Positions 48,932 through 57,446 of a stretch of 64,000 nt of DNA are shown here, one piece after another. A model generated the notes under the pieces. The model was given only the letters and a program-made list of their open reading frames with translations. It did not search any database and was not told where the DNA came from. How positions within the stretch are numbered: the first letter of the stretch is position 1; each line of letters opens with the position of its first letter. Origin of the DNA: Janibacter endophyticus (GTDB lineage: Bacteria; Actinomycetota; Actinomycetes; Actinomycetales; Dermatophilaceae); the NCBI RefSeq assembly GCF_016888335.1, contig NZ_JAFEJG010000004.1, positions 1-64,000 on the forward strand. The letters are read 5' to 3'. A program made the translations under genes and the position numbers.

Positions 48932-49707
48932 GGCGTTTCGATGAGTTCGGCGTTGTCGACGAGATCACGCTGGGCCAGATCCGCCAGCGCCTCCGGCTGA
49001 CCGCCGCCGACATGGGCCCCGAGCTGGTGTCCTTCCGCGCCACGCCGGGGTGGAAGGGCACCGCCTTCGTACTCGCCCCGACCGTGCTGCTGCTCTTCCT
49101 GCCGCTGGCCCCGGACGCGACCGGCCGCTGGCTGACCGTCCTCGCAACCGTGCTCCTCTTGCTCGGCACGGGTGTGTTCTGGGTACGCGGTTGGCTGGAG
49201 AAGCACCGGGTCTGCCGCCATGGGCTCGTCCTCGGACTCCGCGGCGAGTATGCCGTGCCGTGGTCGAGCATCGATCCCGGCCGGGTGCGGCTGCTGCGCC
49301 GTGCCAACCTGGTGACGCGGCAGGGCATCCGACCCGGCCCGCTGCTGCGGCCGGGCGAGACGCTCGGTCACGCGCTGCTCGTCAACGGGCTGGACAACAC
49401 TCCGCGGGGACACGAGCGGGCGGTGGTCAACGAGCGCCTGCACGCCGACGGACGAGGCGCCGACGAGCACCTCACCTGCTTCGACCGGTGGTTCCTCGCC
49501 GGCCGGCACGCGCCCGCGTTGGTCCGGGCGATGGAGGAGGCGATGGTCGCCGACGGCTACCCGGCGCAGGGAATGGCGGACGCCGTCATCGCACGGCCCG
49601 TCGTCCTCGCCTACTGGCCAAAGTTGCACCCGAGCGGAATCCCCGGCGAGCATCTCAGCCCACTACGGCGGAGCACCGATCCGGCGCTCGGCGTGAAAGC
49701 CCTCTGA
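48928..49707 (+). CDS. Hypothetical membrane protein
   Basis: A 259-residue protein with two adjacent membrane helices (GTAFVLAPTVLLLFLPLAP and WLTVLATVLLLLGTGVFWV) followed by a PH-like cytosolic part (EKHRVCRHGLVLGLRG, YAVPWSSIDPGRVRLL). That pattern resembles bacterial PH-domain membrane proteins of unknown role; I am not sure. Coupled to the gene before it. The gap 49708-50007 contains only the repeat at 49936. Confidence 0.6.
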   Translation: MRRFDEFGVVDEITLGQIRQRLRLTAADMGPELVSFRATPGWKGTAFVLAPTVLLLFLPLAPDATGRWLTVLATVLLLLGTGVFWVRGWLEKHRVCRHGLVLGLRGEYAVPWSSIDPGRVRLLRRANLVTRQGIRPGPLLRPGETLGHALLVNGLDNTPRGHERAVVNERLHADGRGADEHLTCFDRWFLAGRHAPALVRAMEEAMVADGYPAQGMADAVIARPVVLAYWPKLHPSGIPGEHLSPLRRSTDPALGVKAL

Positions 49708-49935
49708 GCCCTGGCTCCGCCGAGAGCAGCCCCGGCCGAGGACGTTGCTCAACCCTTCTCTCGGCCCTAAGGTCGAATGCGCACAACTGGCTCCCTTCTG
49801 TGTCAAGTGGCTGTCGGCGGCGCGTTTTCGGTTCTCCGCCTTGTAGGGTGTCGGTGCTCGGCGCGGTCAAGATCGTTCCCCGGTGCTAGGGCATGTCTCC
49901 CAATTGCCAGTGCCCTGTCATCGTGACGCGCGCTC

Positions 49936-49950
49936 GGCGGCAGAGTCGGA
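49936..49950 (+). repeat. Dispersed short repeat, right-flank copy
   Basis: CGGCGGCAGAGTCGGA, the same form as at 126-141, followed by CG as in the longer copies. It is the only copy I saw to the right of the element. Confidence 0.45.
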
Positions 49951-50007
49951 CGTCAGCCGGAGGCTACGTCCTCCACGCGGCATGAGCGTGCGTGTGCTTG
50001 TGCGTCC

Positions 50008-50200
50008 TAGTTGTCGCGACGCTGGTTCACGCGGTTTGCGACATCGGTGAGCGGGTTGTCGATGATGTCGAGGATCAGACCAAGGTCGACGCGGAACTAC
50101 TCGTGGATGACGACGACGGTTAGCGCCAGCCGTTGAGCAGGGCGCGACACCGCCACGCCCCACTCGGCGTCCGGGGTGGGCCCAGTACCCAACCGCTCGG
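50008..50200 (-). pseudogene. HepT-like (DUF86) gene remnant
   Basis: The end reads VIHE, stop, FRVDLGLILDIIDNPLTD: the HEPN/HepT hallmark R-N-x-x-x-H-x-Y region with the tyrosine codon turned into TAG. Just upstream a one-base shift separates GWR from the NRVV expected. No intact MntA-type nucleotidyltransferase is nearby. A decayed toxin-antitoxin component is the best explanation; the short overlap limits confidence. Confidence 0.45.
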
Positions 50201-50340
50201 CGAACACTGCCACCACCAGGTCACGTCGACGCGGGGCCCGCTCGACATCCGCGCGGGCCAGAGCGTCGGGCAACTCGTCCAGCGTGAGGTCGGTGCCGTA
50301 GGCGGGGTTGCCTGGCTGCTGACGCCATGACTCAGCAATC

Positions 50341-50620
50341 GAGCCGGCCTCGTAGGGCTCGGCCGGTCTGGTCGAGGGAGTCCTCGAGCTGCTGCGCCAT
50401 GACCGCGACGAGGGCGAGGTCGAAGGGGGTGTGCCGGCCGGCCGTGGGGTCGCCGGGATGTCCACGGAGGCGCCGTTGACGGTGAGGTCACCCCGGCTTA
50501 GCCGATCGGCCCGGGACTCGGTGGCGACGAAGGCGACGTCGATCCCGGCGCGCGAGAGGTGGGCGGCGTATATCGTGCCGAGAGCGCCGGCGCCGAGGAC
50601 CCCGGCCGAGTGATGGGCAT
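50341..50620 (-). pseudogene. PanE/ApbA (ketopantoate reductase-like) N-terminal remnant
   Basis: VLGAGALGTIYAAHLSRAGI is the NAD(P)-binding start of ketopantoate reductases, followed by SRADRLSRGDLTVNGASVDI. The reading frame then shifts: PFDLALVAVMAQQLEDSLDQ continues in another frame to a stop. The likely original ATG (MPITRPG) is also out of frame with it. Only the first third of the gene exists. It abuts the CueP stop (TGATG). Confidence 0.65.
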
Positions 50621-51219
50621 CAGGCCAGCCTGACGGTGGTGAGGCAGGTGAGGTCCTCGTCCCCGGTGGTGACCGTGGCGCTGCCCCGCTCGTCACCGCG
50701 AGCAAGGGTGATCGTCGCCTCGACGTCACGCGGGAGCCAGAAACCCACGAAACCGTTGTCGAAGGTCCTCCGCGTCTCGTCGACGAGCACCTCGCCGTCG
50801 GCGGTCTCGATGCGCACGTCGATCTCCTCCTCAGACATCTCGCCGCGGCAGGTCGTCAGGCTGTGGAAGAAGCAGTCGTGGGTGCCGTCGACGTACGGCG
50901 CGACGGAGAGGTAGAAGCGCTCCTCCGGCATGGGGAGCTCGTGCTCGACACCCTCCTTGGAGTTGCTCACGACGAGGACGTCGGGCCGCACCGAGGCCAT
51001 GAGGTCGGCGGGCCGGTCTGCGACGGGGAGACGGTCGAGCCGATCGACGAGGGTCACGGTGTCGAGCCCGTCGAGGTCGTGCGCTGCGAGCAGGTCCTGG
51101 GCCGTGGCCGTCGGGGACGACGCCGCGGCATCCGACCCGCCCTGCGTTCCTTCGCCGGACCCGCAGGAAGTGAGGAGCAGTGCGGACAGTGCGAGAGCGG
51201 CGATGCGACGGACAGGCAT
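50620..51219 (-). CDS. cueP: CueP-family copper-binding lipoprotein
   Basis: A 199-residue lipoprotein. Signal and lipobox MPVRRIAALALSALLLTSCG are followed by the CueP domain: HDLDGLDTVTLVDRLDRLPV, YVDGTHDCFFHSLTTCRGEM with the two cysteines and a histidine that bind copper, and NGFVGFWLPRDVEATI at the end. In Salmonella the periplasmic homologue binds Cu and supplies a superoxide dismutase; here it would be membrane-anchored on the outside. ATG 51219. Confidence 0.88.
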   Translation of the reverse strand: MPVRRIAALALSALLLTSCGSGEGTQGGSDAAASSPTATAQDLLAAHDLDGLDTVTLVDRLDRLPVADRPADLMASVRPDVLVVSNSKEGVEHELPMPEERFYLSVAPYVDGTHDCFFHSLTTCRGEMSEEEIDVRIETADGEVLVDETRRTFDNGFVGFWLPRDVEATITLARGDERGSATVTTGDEDLTCLTTVRLA

Positions 51220-51257
51220 GTGACCGAGTCTACGAAGGACCAGAGGGCAGTAAGGCG

Positions 51258-51292
51258 GGAGGCCCTTCACCCGAGGTGGGTGAAGGGCCTCC
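51258..51292. terminator. Terminator between hsp20 and cueP
   Basis: GGAGGCCCTTCACCC and GGGTGAAGGGCCTCC pair perfectly over 15 bases with a five-base loop, 21 bases past the Hsp20 stop. Confidence 0.8.
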
Positions 51293-51313
51293 TGCGGTGG
51301 GCCGTCCCGAAGG

Positions 51314-51754
51314 TCAGGCGTTGATCTGCTGCCGCCCGCCTTCTGCGGTGCTGATCTGGATCTTGCGCGGCTTGGCCTGCTCGGCCACCGGGATCCGCAG
51401 GGTGAGCACCCCCGCGTCATAGCTGGCCTGGATCCGCTCGGTGTCCAGGTTGTCCCCCAGCACGAGCTGACGGCTGAAGGTGCCGCGGGCCCGCTCGGCG
51501 GCGAGCATCTCCTGGGACTCGCTGCGCGGCGGTCGCTGCGCGCCGACGGTCACGACATTGCGCTCAACATCGAGCTCGATCTTGTCCGGCGCGATGCCGG
51601 GAAGGTCGAACTCCACCACGAAGGTGTCCCCCTCGCGCCATGCGTCCATCGGCATCGCGGCCGGATGGGCCAAGGTGCCGTTGCCTCGCACCAGCTGCTG
51701 GGTGAGACGGTCGAGATCGCGGAACGGGTCAGTGCGCATCAGCAACTGAGCCAT
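51314..51754 (-). CDS. Hsp20/alpha-crystallin small heat-shock protein
   Basis: A 146-residue holdase chaperone. The alpha-crystallin domain spans about residues 35-135 ([69 protein letters not shown]), and the C-terminal I-x-I-type anchor is IQI. AGGAAGGAG precedes the ATG. A TATAAGAC box 55-65 bases upstream could be the -10 element. No CIRCE or HAIR operator is visible. Confidence 0.92.
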   Translation of the reverse strand: MAQLLMRTDPFRDLDRLTQQLVRGNGTLAHPAAMPMDAWREGDTFVVEFDLPGIAPDKIELDVERNVVTVGAQRPPRSESQEMLAAERARGTFSRQLVLGDNLDTERIQASYDAGVLTLRIPVAEQAKPRKIQISTAEGGRQQINA

Positions 51755-51950
51755 GGTTGAACACTCCTTCCTGATCTTCTCGGGGCCACGGGATCCATCA
51801 CGGTGGCCGTACTTTGTCTTATAGCCCCTGCGGCTCGGAGAGGCAAGAGGGGCGGTCTGCTCGGCGGCGCCGCTCGGGGACACCGTGCGAGCCACGTACG
51901 ATCGCCGTAGGGCCGTTGCGAGTGACGGAAGATTCACAGGGAAGGTACCG

Positions 51951-52655
51951 ATGGGCTCCCGGTCAGAGACGCCAGGCAGGGCACGACTGAGCAGAGACCT
52001 CATCGTGCGTTCTGCCCTGGCCTACATCGACGCGCACGGAGCTCAGAAGCTGACGATGCGATCCTTGGGCAGCGCCCTGGGCGTTGAGGCGATGTCGCTG
52101 TACCGGCACGTGTCCGGCCGCGAGGACCTCCTCGAGGCTGTCGTCGCCCAGATGCTGCACGGGCTGGAAGAAGACCTCGACTCCGAGCTCTCCGAGACCT
52201 GGCAGGGCTACCTGCAGACCTTCGCCCACCAGGTCCGAGCCGTTGCGGTGGCCCATCCTCACGCCTTTCCTCTGGTGGCTACCCGCCACCCCGCCGCACC
52301 GTGGCTGCGCCCACCGCTTCGCAGTCTGAGCCTGGTCGAGGACTTTCTCAGCACGTTCATCCGGTACGGGTTCACCGAGGATGGCGCTGTTCACGTCTAC
52401 CGTTCCTTCAGCGGTTTCCTCTTGGGGCACCTGCTGCTGGAGTCGGTCGTGCAGGGTGCTGCGACCTCCCCCGTCGATCTCGCTCTCGACGAGGGCGACG
52501 CGCGCATCCCCGAGAGCGACGCTGAGCTCGATCTCGAGGACTTCCCCACCGTCAAGCGACTGCGGCCGGCGCTGAGCCAGGACCACGCCAAGGCCGAGTT
52601 CGAGATCGGGCTTGAGGCGCTCATCGAGCGCATCGAGCTGCACGTCTCGCAGTAG
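51951..52655 (+). CDS. TetR-family transcriptional regulator
   Basis: A 234-residue repressor. The N-terminal HTH is [20 protein letters not shown] and lies after [17 protein letters not shown]; the C-terminal ligand domain is of the TetR_C type ([20 protein letters not shown]). It is divergent from hsp20 with 196 bases between the starts; whether it controls that gene is unknown. Start ATG 51951 fits the usual N-terminal length. Confidence 0.87.
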   Translation: MGSRSETPGRARLSRDLIVRSALAYIDAHGAQKLTMRSLGSALGVEAMSLYRHVSGREDLLEAVVAQMLHGLEEDLDSELSETWQGYLQTFAHQVRAVAVAHPHAFPLVATRHPAAPWLRPPLRSLSLVEDFLSTFIRYGFTEDGAVHVYRSFSGFLLGHLLLESVVQGAATSPVDLALDEGDARIPESDAELDLEDFPTVKRLRPALSQDHAKAEFEIGLEALIERIELHVSQ

Positions 52656-52823
52656 CCCCTGATCCGACCGTCGCTCAGCGCCAGCGGACGGACCTTGAGA
52701 TCTGCTGCGAGCCAGGTCTGCCAGCCTGCTCACACGTTGACTGGCTGGTGGATTCCCGGTCGCAGTCCTCTTTGCCGTGCTGCTGCCCATGCGGTGGCCC
52801 GGTGTTCGGGGTGCAGACAAAGG

Positions 52824-52857
52824 AGTCCCCCATGACCTACCGGGGCCATGGGGGACT
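52824..52857. terminator. Terminator after the PRC-barrel gene
   Basis: AGTCCCCCATG and CATGGGGGACT pair perfectly over eleven bases, 12 bases past the stop on the minus strand, with TTTG after it. Confidence 0.75.
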
Positions 52858-52868
52858 GCCGGTGGGGA

Positions 52869-53660
52869 TCAGCCGCGCTCGGTGTTCTCGCGCCGGGTGG
52901 CCTCTTCGGGCAGATCGGCCTCGATCTGCTCCTTGCGCACCTCTTCACTGACCTGCTGCTCGTCGGTAACGGTCTCGGTGCCGAGCTTGACGCGCTCGAC
53001 CGGGACGGTCTCCTTGTTGACCACGACGCGCTCCTCGGTGAGAGTCACCTCGTGCTCCTCCTCGGCGAGGTCGCCGCTGGCCAGGGCCTGGTCGCGGTTG
53101 GCGTCGGTGATGGGCTCGCGCTCGAGACGGACCTCCTCGCGCTGGACCGGGACGGTGGTAGTGACGTTCTCGGTGACGATGTACTTGCGCAGCCGGGCCC
53201 GTCCGGTGGCGACCTTCTCGGTGCCCACCTTCAGGCGCTCCTCCGAGCGGGTCATCGCGTCATCGGTGTTGGGGCCGGAGGTGGCCTGCGCCTCGCTGGG
53301 CACATCCCGGCCTTCGCCACGCAGGTCCTGGTCTGTGCCGCCGGTCTCGATCCCGTAGTAGCGGTAGAGCTCGGCCTCGTCGTCGGCGTCGAGGTGCCGG
53401 TCGGCGTCGACGCGGGGGGCGTCCTTGATGACGGACTTGTCGAAGGCGACCTGGACCTCGTCATCGCCGCGCACTGTGGCGCCGCGCAGCGGGACGAAGG
53501 ACTCGCTGGTGCCGAAGAGACCGGTGTTCGCGGTCACCCACTCGGGCTGGCCGGTCTCGTCGTCAAGGTAGACCTGGCCGACCTTGCCGACCTTCTCGCC
53601 GGCCGCGTCGATGACGGTGCCGCCAGCCATGAGGGTGCTGATCTGCTCGGTAGAAATCAT
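52869..53660 (-). CDS. PRC-barrel/DUF2382 (YsnF-type) stress protein
   Basis: A 263-residue cytosolic protein. Residues 1-100 are a PRC barrel (GGTVIDAAGEKVGKVGQVYL, EWVTANTGLFG). Residues 140-255 are the DUF2382/YsnF domain, a repeated acidic-basic helical pattern (SEERLKVGTEKVATGRARLR, REEVRLEREPIT, EERVVVNKETVPVERVKLG). Such proteins are induced by general stress in Actinobacteria. Start ATG 53660. Confidence 0.88.
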   Translation of the reverse strand: MISTEQISTLMAGGTVIDAAGEKVGKVGQVYLDDETGQPEWVTANTGLFGTSESFVPLRGATVRGDDEVQVAFDKSVIKDAPRVDADRHLDADDEAELYRYYGIETGGTDQDLRGEGRDVPSEAQATSGPNTDDAMTRSEERLKVGTEKVATGRARLRKYIVTENVTTTVPVQREEVRLEREPITDANRDQALASGDLAEEEHEVTLTEERVVVNKETVPVERVKLGTETVTDEQQVSEEVRKEQIEADLPEEATRRENTERG

Positions 53661-53787
53661 GATTCCTTCACTTTTCGATCGATGGGGCTTATTTCGTAAA
53701 CATAGCCTGAGGTTGCCGGGCCCGGCCGGGCCGCAGGGACCCCTCTTCGGGGTGTATCCGCACGGCCCGGGACGGGCACGGCGGGCC

Positions 53788-54582
53788 TCAGCCCTGGTTG
53801 CGGTCGAAGGGGACGTCGGCGGCCTGAGCGCCACCGGTGGGGCGGGTGCGCACCTCAGCGGCCTGGGCCTTGTCCTTGGCCTGCTGGGCCTGCTCCTTGA
53901 CCGAGGGGGCCTTGGCGACCTCGGCCTTGATGTTCTGGGTCTCGCTCTCCATCGTCCCGAGGTAGCTCTCCCAGCGGGCCTGCATGGGCTTGATCAGGCC
54001 GCCGCCGACACCGACGACGAGGATGCCGCCGATGGTGGCCAGGACGGTGATCAGGACGGGCAGGGTGACGCTGGTGGCGATGCCGACCTGGTTCAGAGCG
54101 GCGATGATGCCCAGACCCAGGATGAACGCGGCGGCGATGTTGGCCAGGATCTTGCCGTAGGACAGCCCCCCGATGGTGTTGGCGATGAGCTCGCGCACGG
54201 CCGTGGCGATTGCAGCGGCCAGCACCACGATGACGATGGCCACGACGATGCTGGGCAGGAAGGCGATGACCCGGGTGAGCAGGTCGCTCACCGGGTTGGG
54301 CCCGAAGACACCGAAGGCGAGCTGGAGCACGAACAGGATCAGGGTGTAGTAGACGAGCCTGCCCACGATCGAGGAGGCGTCGTACTGCGACTTCGCCAAT
54401 GCCCGCTTGACCCCGCCACGCTCCACGGCGCGGTCAAAGCCGACCCGCTCAAGGATCTTGTCGGCGGCCTTGCCGAGGACCTTGGCCACGATCCACCCGA
54501 TGACCAGGATGAGCAGGAACATGGCGATCTTGGGCACGTACAGCGCCACGGCAACCCACAACTCGTTCAACGCGTTCTCCAT
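53788..54582 (-). CDS. CmpX/MscS-TM-repeat membrane protein
   Basis: A 264-residue membrane protein with five helices and two TM-helix repeats (FLLILVIGWIVAKVLGKAAD and IVVAIVIVVLAAAIATAVRE), similar to CmpX-type mechanosensitive channels; the C-terminal 60 residues are a charged coiled coil (ESETQNIKAEVAKAPSVKEQ). GGAGG with a short spacer precedes the ATG. Probably an osmotic or envelope-stress channel. Confidence 0.8.
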   Translation of the reverse strand: MENALNELWVAVALYVPKIAMFLLILVIGWIVAKVLGKAADKILERVGFDRAVERGGVKRALAKSQYDASSIVGRLVYYTLILFVLQLAFGVFGPNPVSDLLTRVIAFLPSIVVAIVIVVLAAAIATAVRELIANTIGGLSYGKILANIAAAFILGLGIIAALNQVGIATSVTLPVLITVLATIGGILVVGVGGGLIKPMQARWESYLGTMESETQNIKAEVAKAPSVKEQAQQAKDKAQAAEVRTRPTGGAQAADVPFDRNQG

Positions 54583-54655
54583 AGGGATACCTCCTAAAGG
54601 GTAGGTTTACAACGTAAGGGCTTGCTCCGTTGATCAGTGTGCCAGAGTTGTAAGC

Positions 54656-54865
54656 GTGAAAGAGCCTTCGTCGCCTACCCAATGTCCACGGTGCGGGTGC
54701 ACCCACATCTCGGGGGTCAGCGACTGGCGGTTCGATTCCATGGGCGAGCATGAGACGCGATCGTTGACCTGCTCGCAGGGTCACACGACCACCTATGGCG
54801 CTCGGAGAGCGACCGCATCACCTCGCTCTCTGCTTGCCACGGTCCGCGACGCCCTGAGGAGGTGA
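54656..54865 (+). CDS. Small zinc-ribbon-like protein
   Basis: A 69-residue GTG-started protein. CPRCGCTHI at residues 10-18 and LTCSQGH further on could make a C-x2-C...C-x3-H metal site; the tail is basic. No ribosome site of note. Monocistronic. Plausible but unproven. Confidence 0.4.
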   Translation: MKEPSSPTQCPRCGCTHISGVSDWRFDSMGEHETRSLTCSQGHTTTYGARRATASPRSLLATVRDALRR

Positions 54866-54985
54866 GCTCAGGGCGCGAGGTTGCCGCAACAGCGCTTGGC
54901 CTCGTTGCGTGCAGGGGAAGAGGTGGAGTTGAGTCGCTGATCGTGGTGTAGCGCGGTCGCCGTGTTCGTCCTGGTCCTGACAGGC

Positions 54986-55085
54986 CCACCATGCCGCGAG
55001 CAGTACCAGCGCTTGGTATCGCTCAGCGTGGGATCCCTGAGTCGGGTGATCGAGCTCGAGCTGGCTGTGCCAGGCACGCGCGACC
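54986..55085 (-). pseudogene. Integrase gene relic
   Basis: Two blocks of the int gene are fused. Bases 54986-55028 match int 47241-47280 (protein ERYQALVLLAAW) and 55028-55085 match int 47436-47493 (protein AWHSQLELDHPTQGSHA), with about 155 bases missing between them and around 90% identity by eye. It cannot encode a recombinase. It shows a former, related integration event about 7 kb from the current one. Confidence 0.85.
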
Positions 55086-55101
55086 GCCCGACCAAGCAGA
55101 A

Positions 55102-55134
55102 GGCCCTGGACCGGTGAGCGGTCCAGGGCCTTTT
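55102..55134 (+). terminator. Bidirectional-type terminator beside the integrase relic
   Basis: GGCCCTGGACCG and CGGTCCAGGGCC pair perfectly around GTGAG and are followed by TTTT on the plus strand. It ends 16 bases before the pfp stop and could serve both that gene and a former plus-strand gene. Confidence 0.8.
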
Positions 55135-55149
55135 CCGTCGGTGCTGCGG

Positions 55150-56349
55150 CTAGCGCTGGCCGATGCTCCCGAGCAGCTCGGAGAACCATCCGACCTCGAC
55201 GTCGAAGGCCTTGCCGCCGGCGATGCGGGGGAACTCGATCGCGCGCAGCTCCTCGCCACGCTCCTCGTCGTGGCCGATGACACCGGACCCGCCCGCGAAC
55301 GCGGTGTCGACGGCGAGGTCGGTGCACTCCTTGATGAGGGCGAGGTCCTCGTCGTTGGCGGCCGCCGACCGGGCGAAGTAGCCCGACTTCTGGACCATGA
55401 CCTTCTCCGCTCCGACGAGCTCCGCGAACTGCTTGGCGAACCAGGCACCCGGGTTGACCTTGTCGAGCTGGACGTGGCCGAAGGGGTCACGCGGGACCTC
55501 CTGGCCGGCCGCCTCGAGCTGGGCGACGATGTCGGAGACCCCGGCGCCCTCGCTGAGGAAGATGTTGACGCAGCCGATCTCGTCCATCACCGCACGGAGT
55601 CGCTCGGCCTCCGCATCGAGGTCGACGTGCCTCTCTGGGACGAAGACGGCGTGGACGTCCCAACGGCGGTGGTCGTTGCCGAAGGCCGGGACGAACTCCT
55701 GCTCGCCGACCCAGGCGTGGTGGCGGCGCGCGGTCTCGGCCGTCAGCCAGCCGCAGTGGCGCCCCATAACCTCATGGATGATGAGCATGCGCGGGTTCGA
55801 GGAGTGCTCGGCGAGGACGTTGCGGGCGAAGATCGCGCCCTGCTCGGCCGCCGTCCACGCCCCGAGGCTCTGGCGGATCGGCACGACGTCGTTGTCGATG
55901 GTCTTCGGCAGACCGACGACCTGGAGACCGTAGTCGTGCTCGGCGAGGTAGGCCGCAAGGTCCGCGGCGGTCGTGTTGGTGTCGTCCCCGCCGATGGTGT
56001 GCAGGACGTCGACGCCGTCGGCCTCGAGCTGCTCGGCCGCGACGTGGAGGGGGTTGCCGCCCTCGGGCACCAGCCCACGCCGGACGCAGTCCTCGACGTT
56101 GGTCAGCTTGACCCGGCTGTTGCCGAGGGGGCTGCCGCCGAAGCGGTGCAGCCGCGCCGCGTCACGACGCACCTCGTCGGTGACCTCGATCGAGCGACCG
56201 GTGAGCAGACCGGCGTAGCCGTCGACGTACCCGATGATCCGGACGTCGGGAGCGAGCGCGGTGTATCTCTCGATGAGACCGCCGACGGCAGAGGACAGGC
56301 AGGGGGCGAGCCCGCCTGCGGTGAGCATGGCGACGGTCTTGACGGTCAT
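55150..56349 (-). CDS. pfp: Pyrophosphate-type 6-phosphofructokinase
   Basis: A 399-residue glycolytic enzyme. HTIGGDDTNTTAADLA carries aspartate instead of the glycine of ATP-dependent enzymes (GGDGS), and GLPKTIDNDV has lysine in place of glycine; both changes are the known marks of PPi dependence. MGRHCGWLTAETA and FVPERHVDLD complete the substrate site. It phosphorylates fructose-6-phosphate reversibly with PPi. Its ATG overlaps the upstream stop (ATGA). Confidence 0.9.
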   Translation of the reverse strand: MTVKTVAMLTAGGLAPCLSSAVGGLIERYTALAPDVRIIGYVDGYAGLLTGRSIEVTDEVRRDAARLHRFGGSPLGNSRVKLTNVEDCVRRGLVPEGGNPLHVAAEQLEADGVDVLHTIGGDDTNTTAADLAAYLAEHDYGLQVVGLPKTIDNDVVPIRQSLGAWTAAEQGAIFARNVLAEHSSNPRMLIIHEVMGRHCGWLTAETARRHHAWVGEQEFVPAFGNDHRRWDVHAVFVPERHVDLDAEAERLRAVMDEIGCVNIFLSEGAGVSDIVAQLEAAGQEVPRDPFGHVQLDKVNPGAWFAKQFAELVGAEKVMVQKSGYFARSAAANDEDLALIKECTDLAVDTAFAGGSGVIGHDEERGEELRAIEFPRIAGGKAFDVEVGWFSELLGSIGQR

Positions 56350-57263
56350 GACGCGGTGCAGGGCCTCTCGATGTGGTCCGGCGGACGCACGAAGGGCACG
56401 ACCTCAGGGACCTCGGTGATCGGGACAAGATCACTGTAGGCGTTGCCCAGGACGAGGTCGACGGCCTCCCCCTCGCGCCTCTCGACACGCTGGGTCGTCG
56501 CCCCGGGGACGTGCTCGGAGAGGCGAGCGGCGGCCTTCGCGCCGTCGGGCCCGTACCGGATCACGGCGACCTCGTCGGGGAGGTATGCGCCGGAGGGATC
56601 GTTGCCCGTCGCGTCCACCGTGAACCCACGATCTGCCAGCTCGTCCGCGACGTCCTTGGCCAGGCCCTCGCGATAGGTCGTGTTGTAGACCGAGAGGGTG
56701 ATCTCGCTGGGAGACGGCGGCGGGGGCTCCTCCTCGTCCGTCAGCTCGGTGTAGCCGTAGCCCAGGATCACGTTGACGTCCTTGCCCGCGCGACCGTCGA
56801 ACCACAGCTTGGCGCCTGGGATCTGCTGCTGCACGAGCAGCGCGTTGTCACGGCTCTCGGTGCCGTGGTAGATCGTCGCGGCGCCCTTGACGTAGACCCG
56901 GTCGTCGGCGTTGCTCACCTGCGAGATGACGAATCCGCGGTCCTCGAGGGTGCTGGCCACGGAGCGAGCCAGACCGGCGGTGTCGTTGGAGTTCTGCAGG
57001 TGGATCTTGAAGGAGTCGCGAGCAGGCCCAACGACCCGCTCGGGGACGCACACCACCTCCGGCTTGCCGAGGAGGTTGACGCTGTACGCCGTCGCCACGG
57101 TGGCCGTGCCGAGGACGAGACCGGGCAGCGTCACGAGGAGGATGGCGCGTCGGCGGCGACGGCGGGCAAGGACCCGCTTCGCCGACTCGTCGAGCTCGTC
57201 GACCCGGAGCACCTCGTACCCCGCAGCAGGTCGCGCCGTCCAGCGGCCATCCTCGTCAGCCAT
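56346..57263 (-). CDS. LytR_C (LCP C-terminal) membrane protein
   Basis: A 305-residue protein with a basic cytosolic start, one membrane helix (AILLVTLPGLVLGTATVATA) and two LytR_C domains (IHLQNSNDTAGLARSVASTL and LSVYNTTYREGLAKDVADEL). There is no LCP catalytic domain; it probably binds wall polymers or helps LCP enzymes. ATG 57263, coupled to pfp. The gap 57264-57446 holds no gene. Confidence 0.8.
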   Translation of the reverse strand: MADEDGRWTARPAAGYEVLRVDELDESAKRVLARRRRRRAILLVTLPGLVLGTATVATAYSVNLLGKPEVVCVPERVVGPARDSFKIHLQNSNDTAGLARSVASTLEDRGFVISQVSNADDRVYVKGAATIYHGTESRDNALLVQQQIPGAKLWFDGRAGKDVNVILGYGYTELTDEEEPPPPSPSEITLSVYNTTYREGLAKDVADELADRGFTVDATGNDPSGAYLPDEVAVIRYGPDGAKAAARLSEHVPGATTQRVERREGEAVDLVLGNAYSDLVPITEVPEVVPFVRPPDHIERPCTAS

Positions 57264-57446
57264 CACCCGCTCCTCGCCCCTGTCCCTCGATGCGAGCTCA
57301 ATTGTCACACAGGCACCGCTGATCACATCAGTCACACACGTCACAAGTAGGCATCGAGTGTGCCCACCTGTCATGACGTCATGAGGAGACGACCCGCTGC
57401 ACAACGGGCGGTCACGAAGGGGACACTTCCGGGAGAACCGTGGGGG

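Noticed and set aside
54818-55327. A 169-codon minus-strand frame over the integrase relic as a real gene
   Set aside because: Only 100 bases resemble the integrase, the order of blocks proves an internal deletion, and the rest is shadow of pfp and non-coding sequence.
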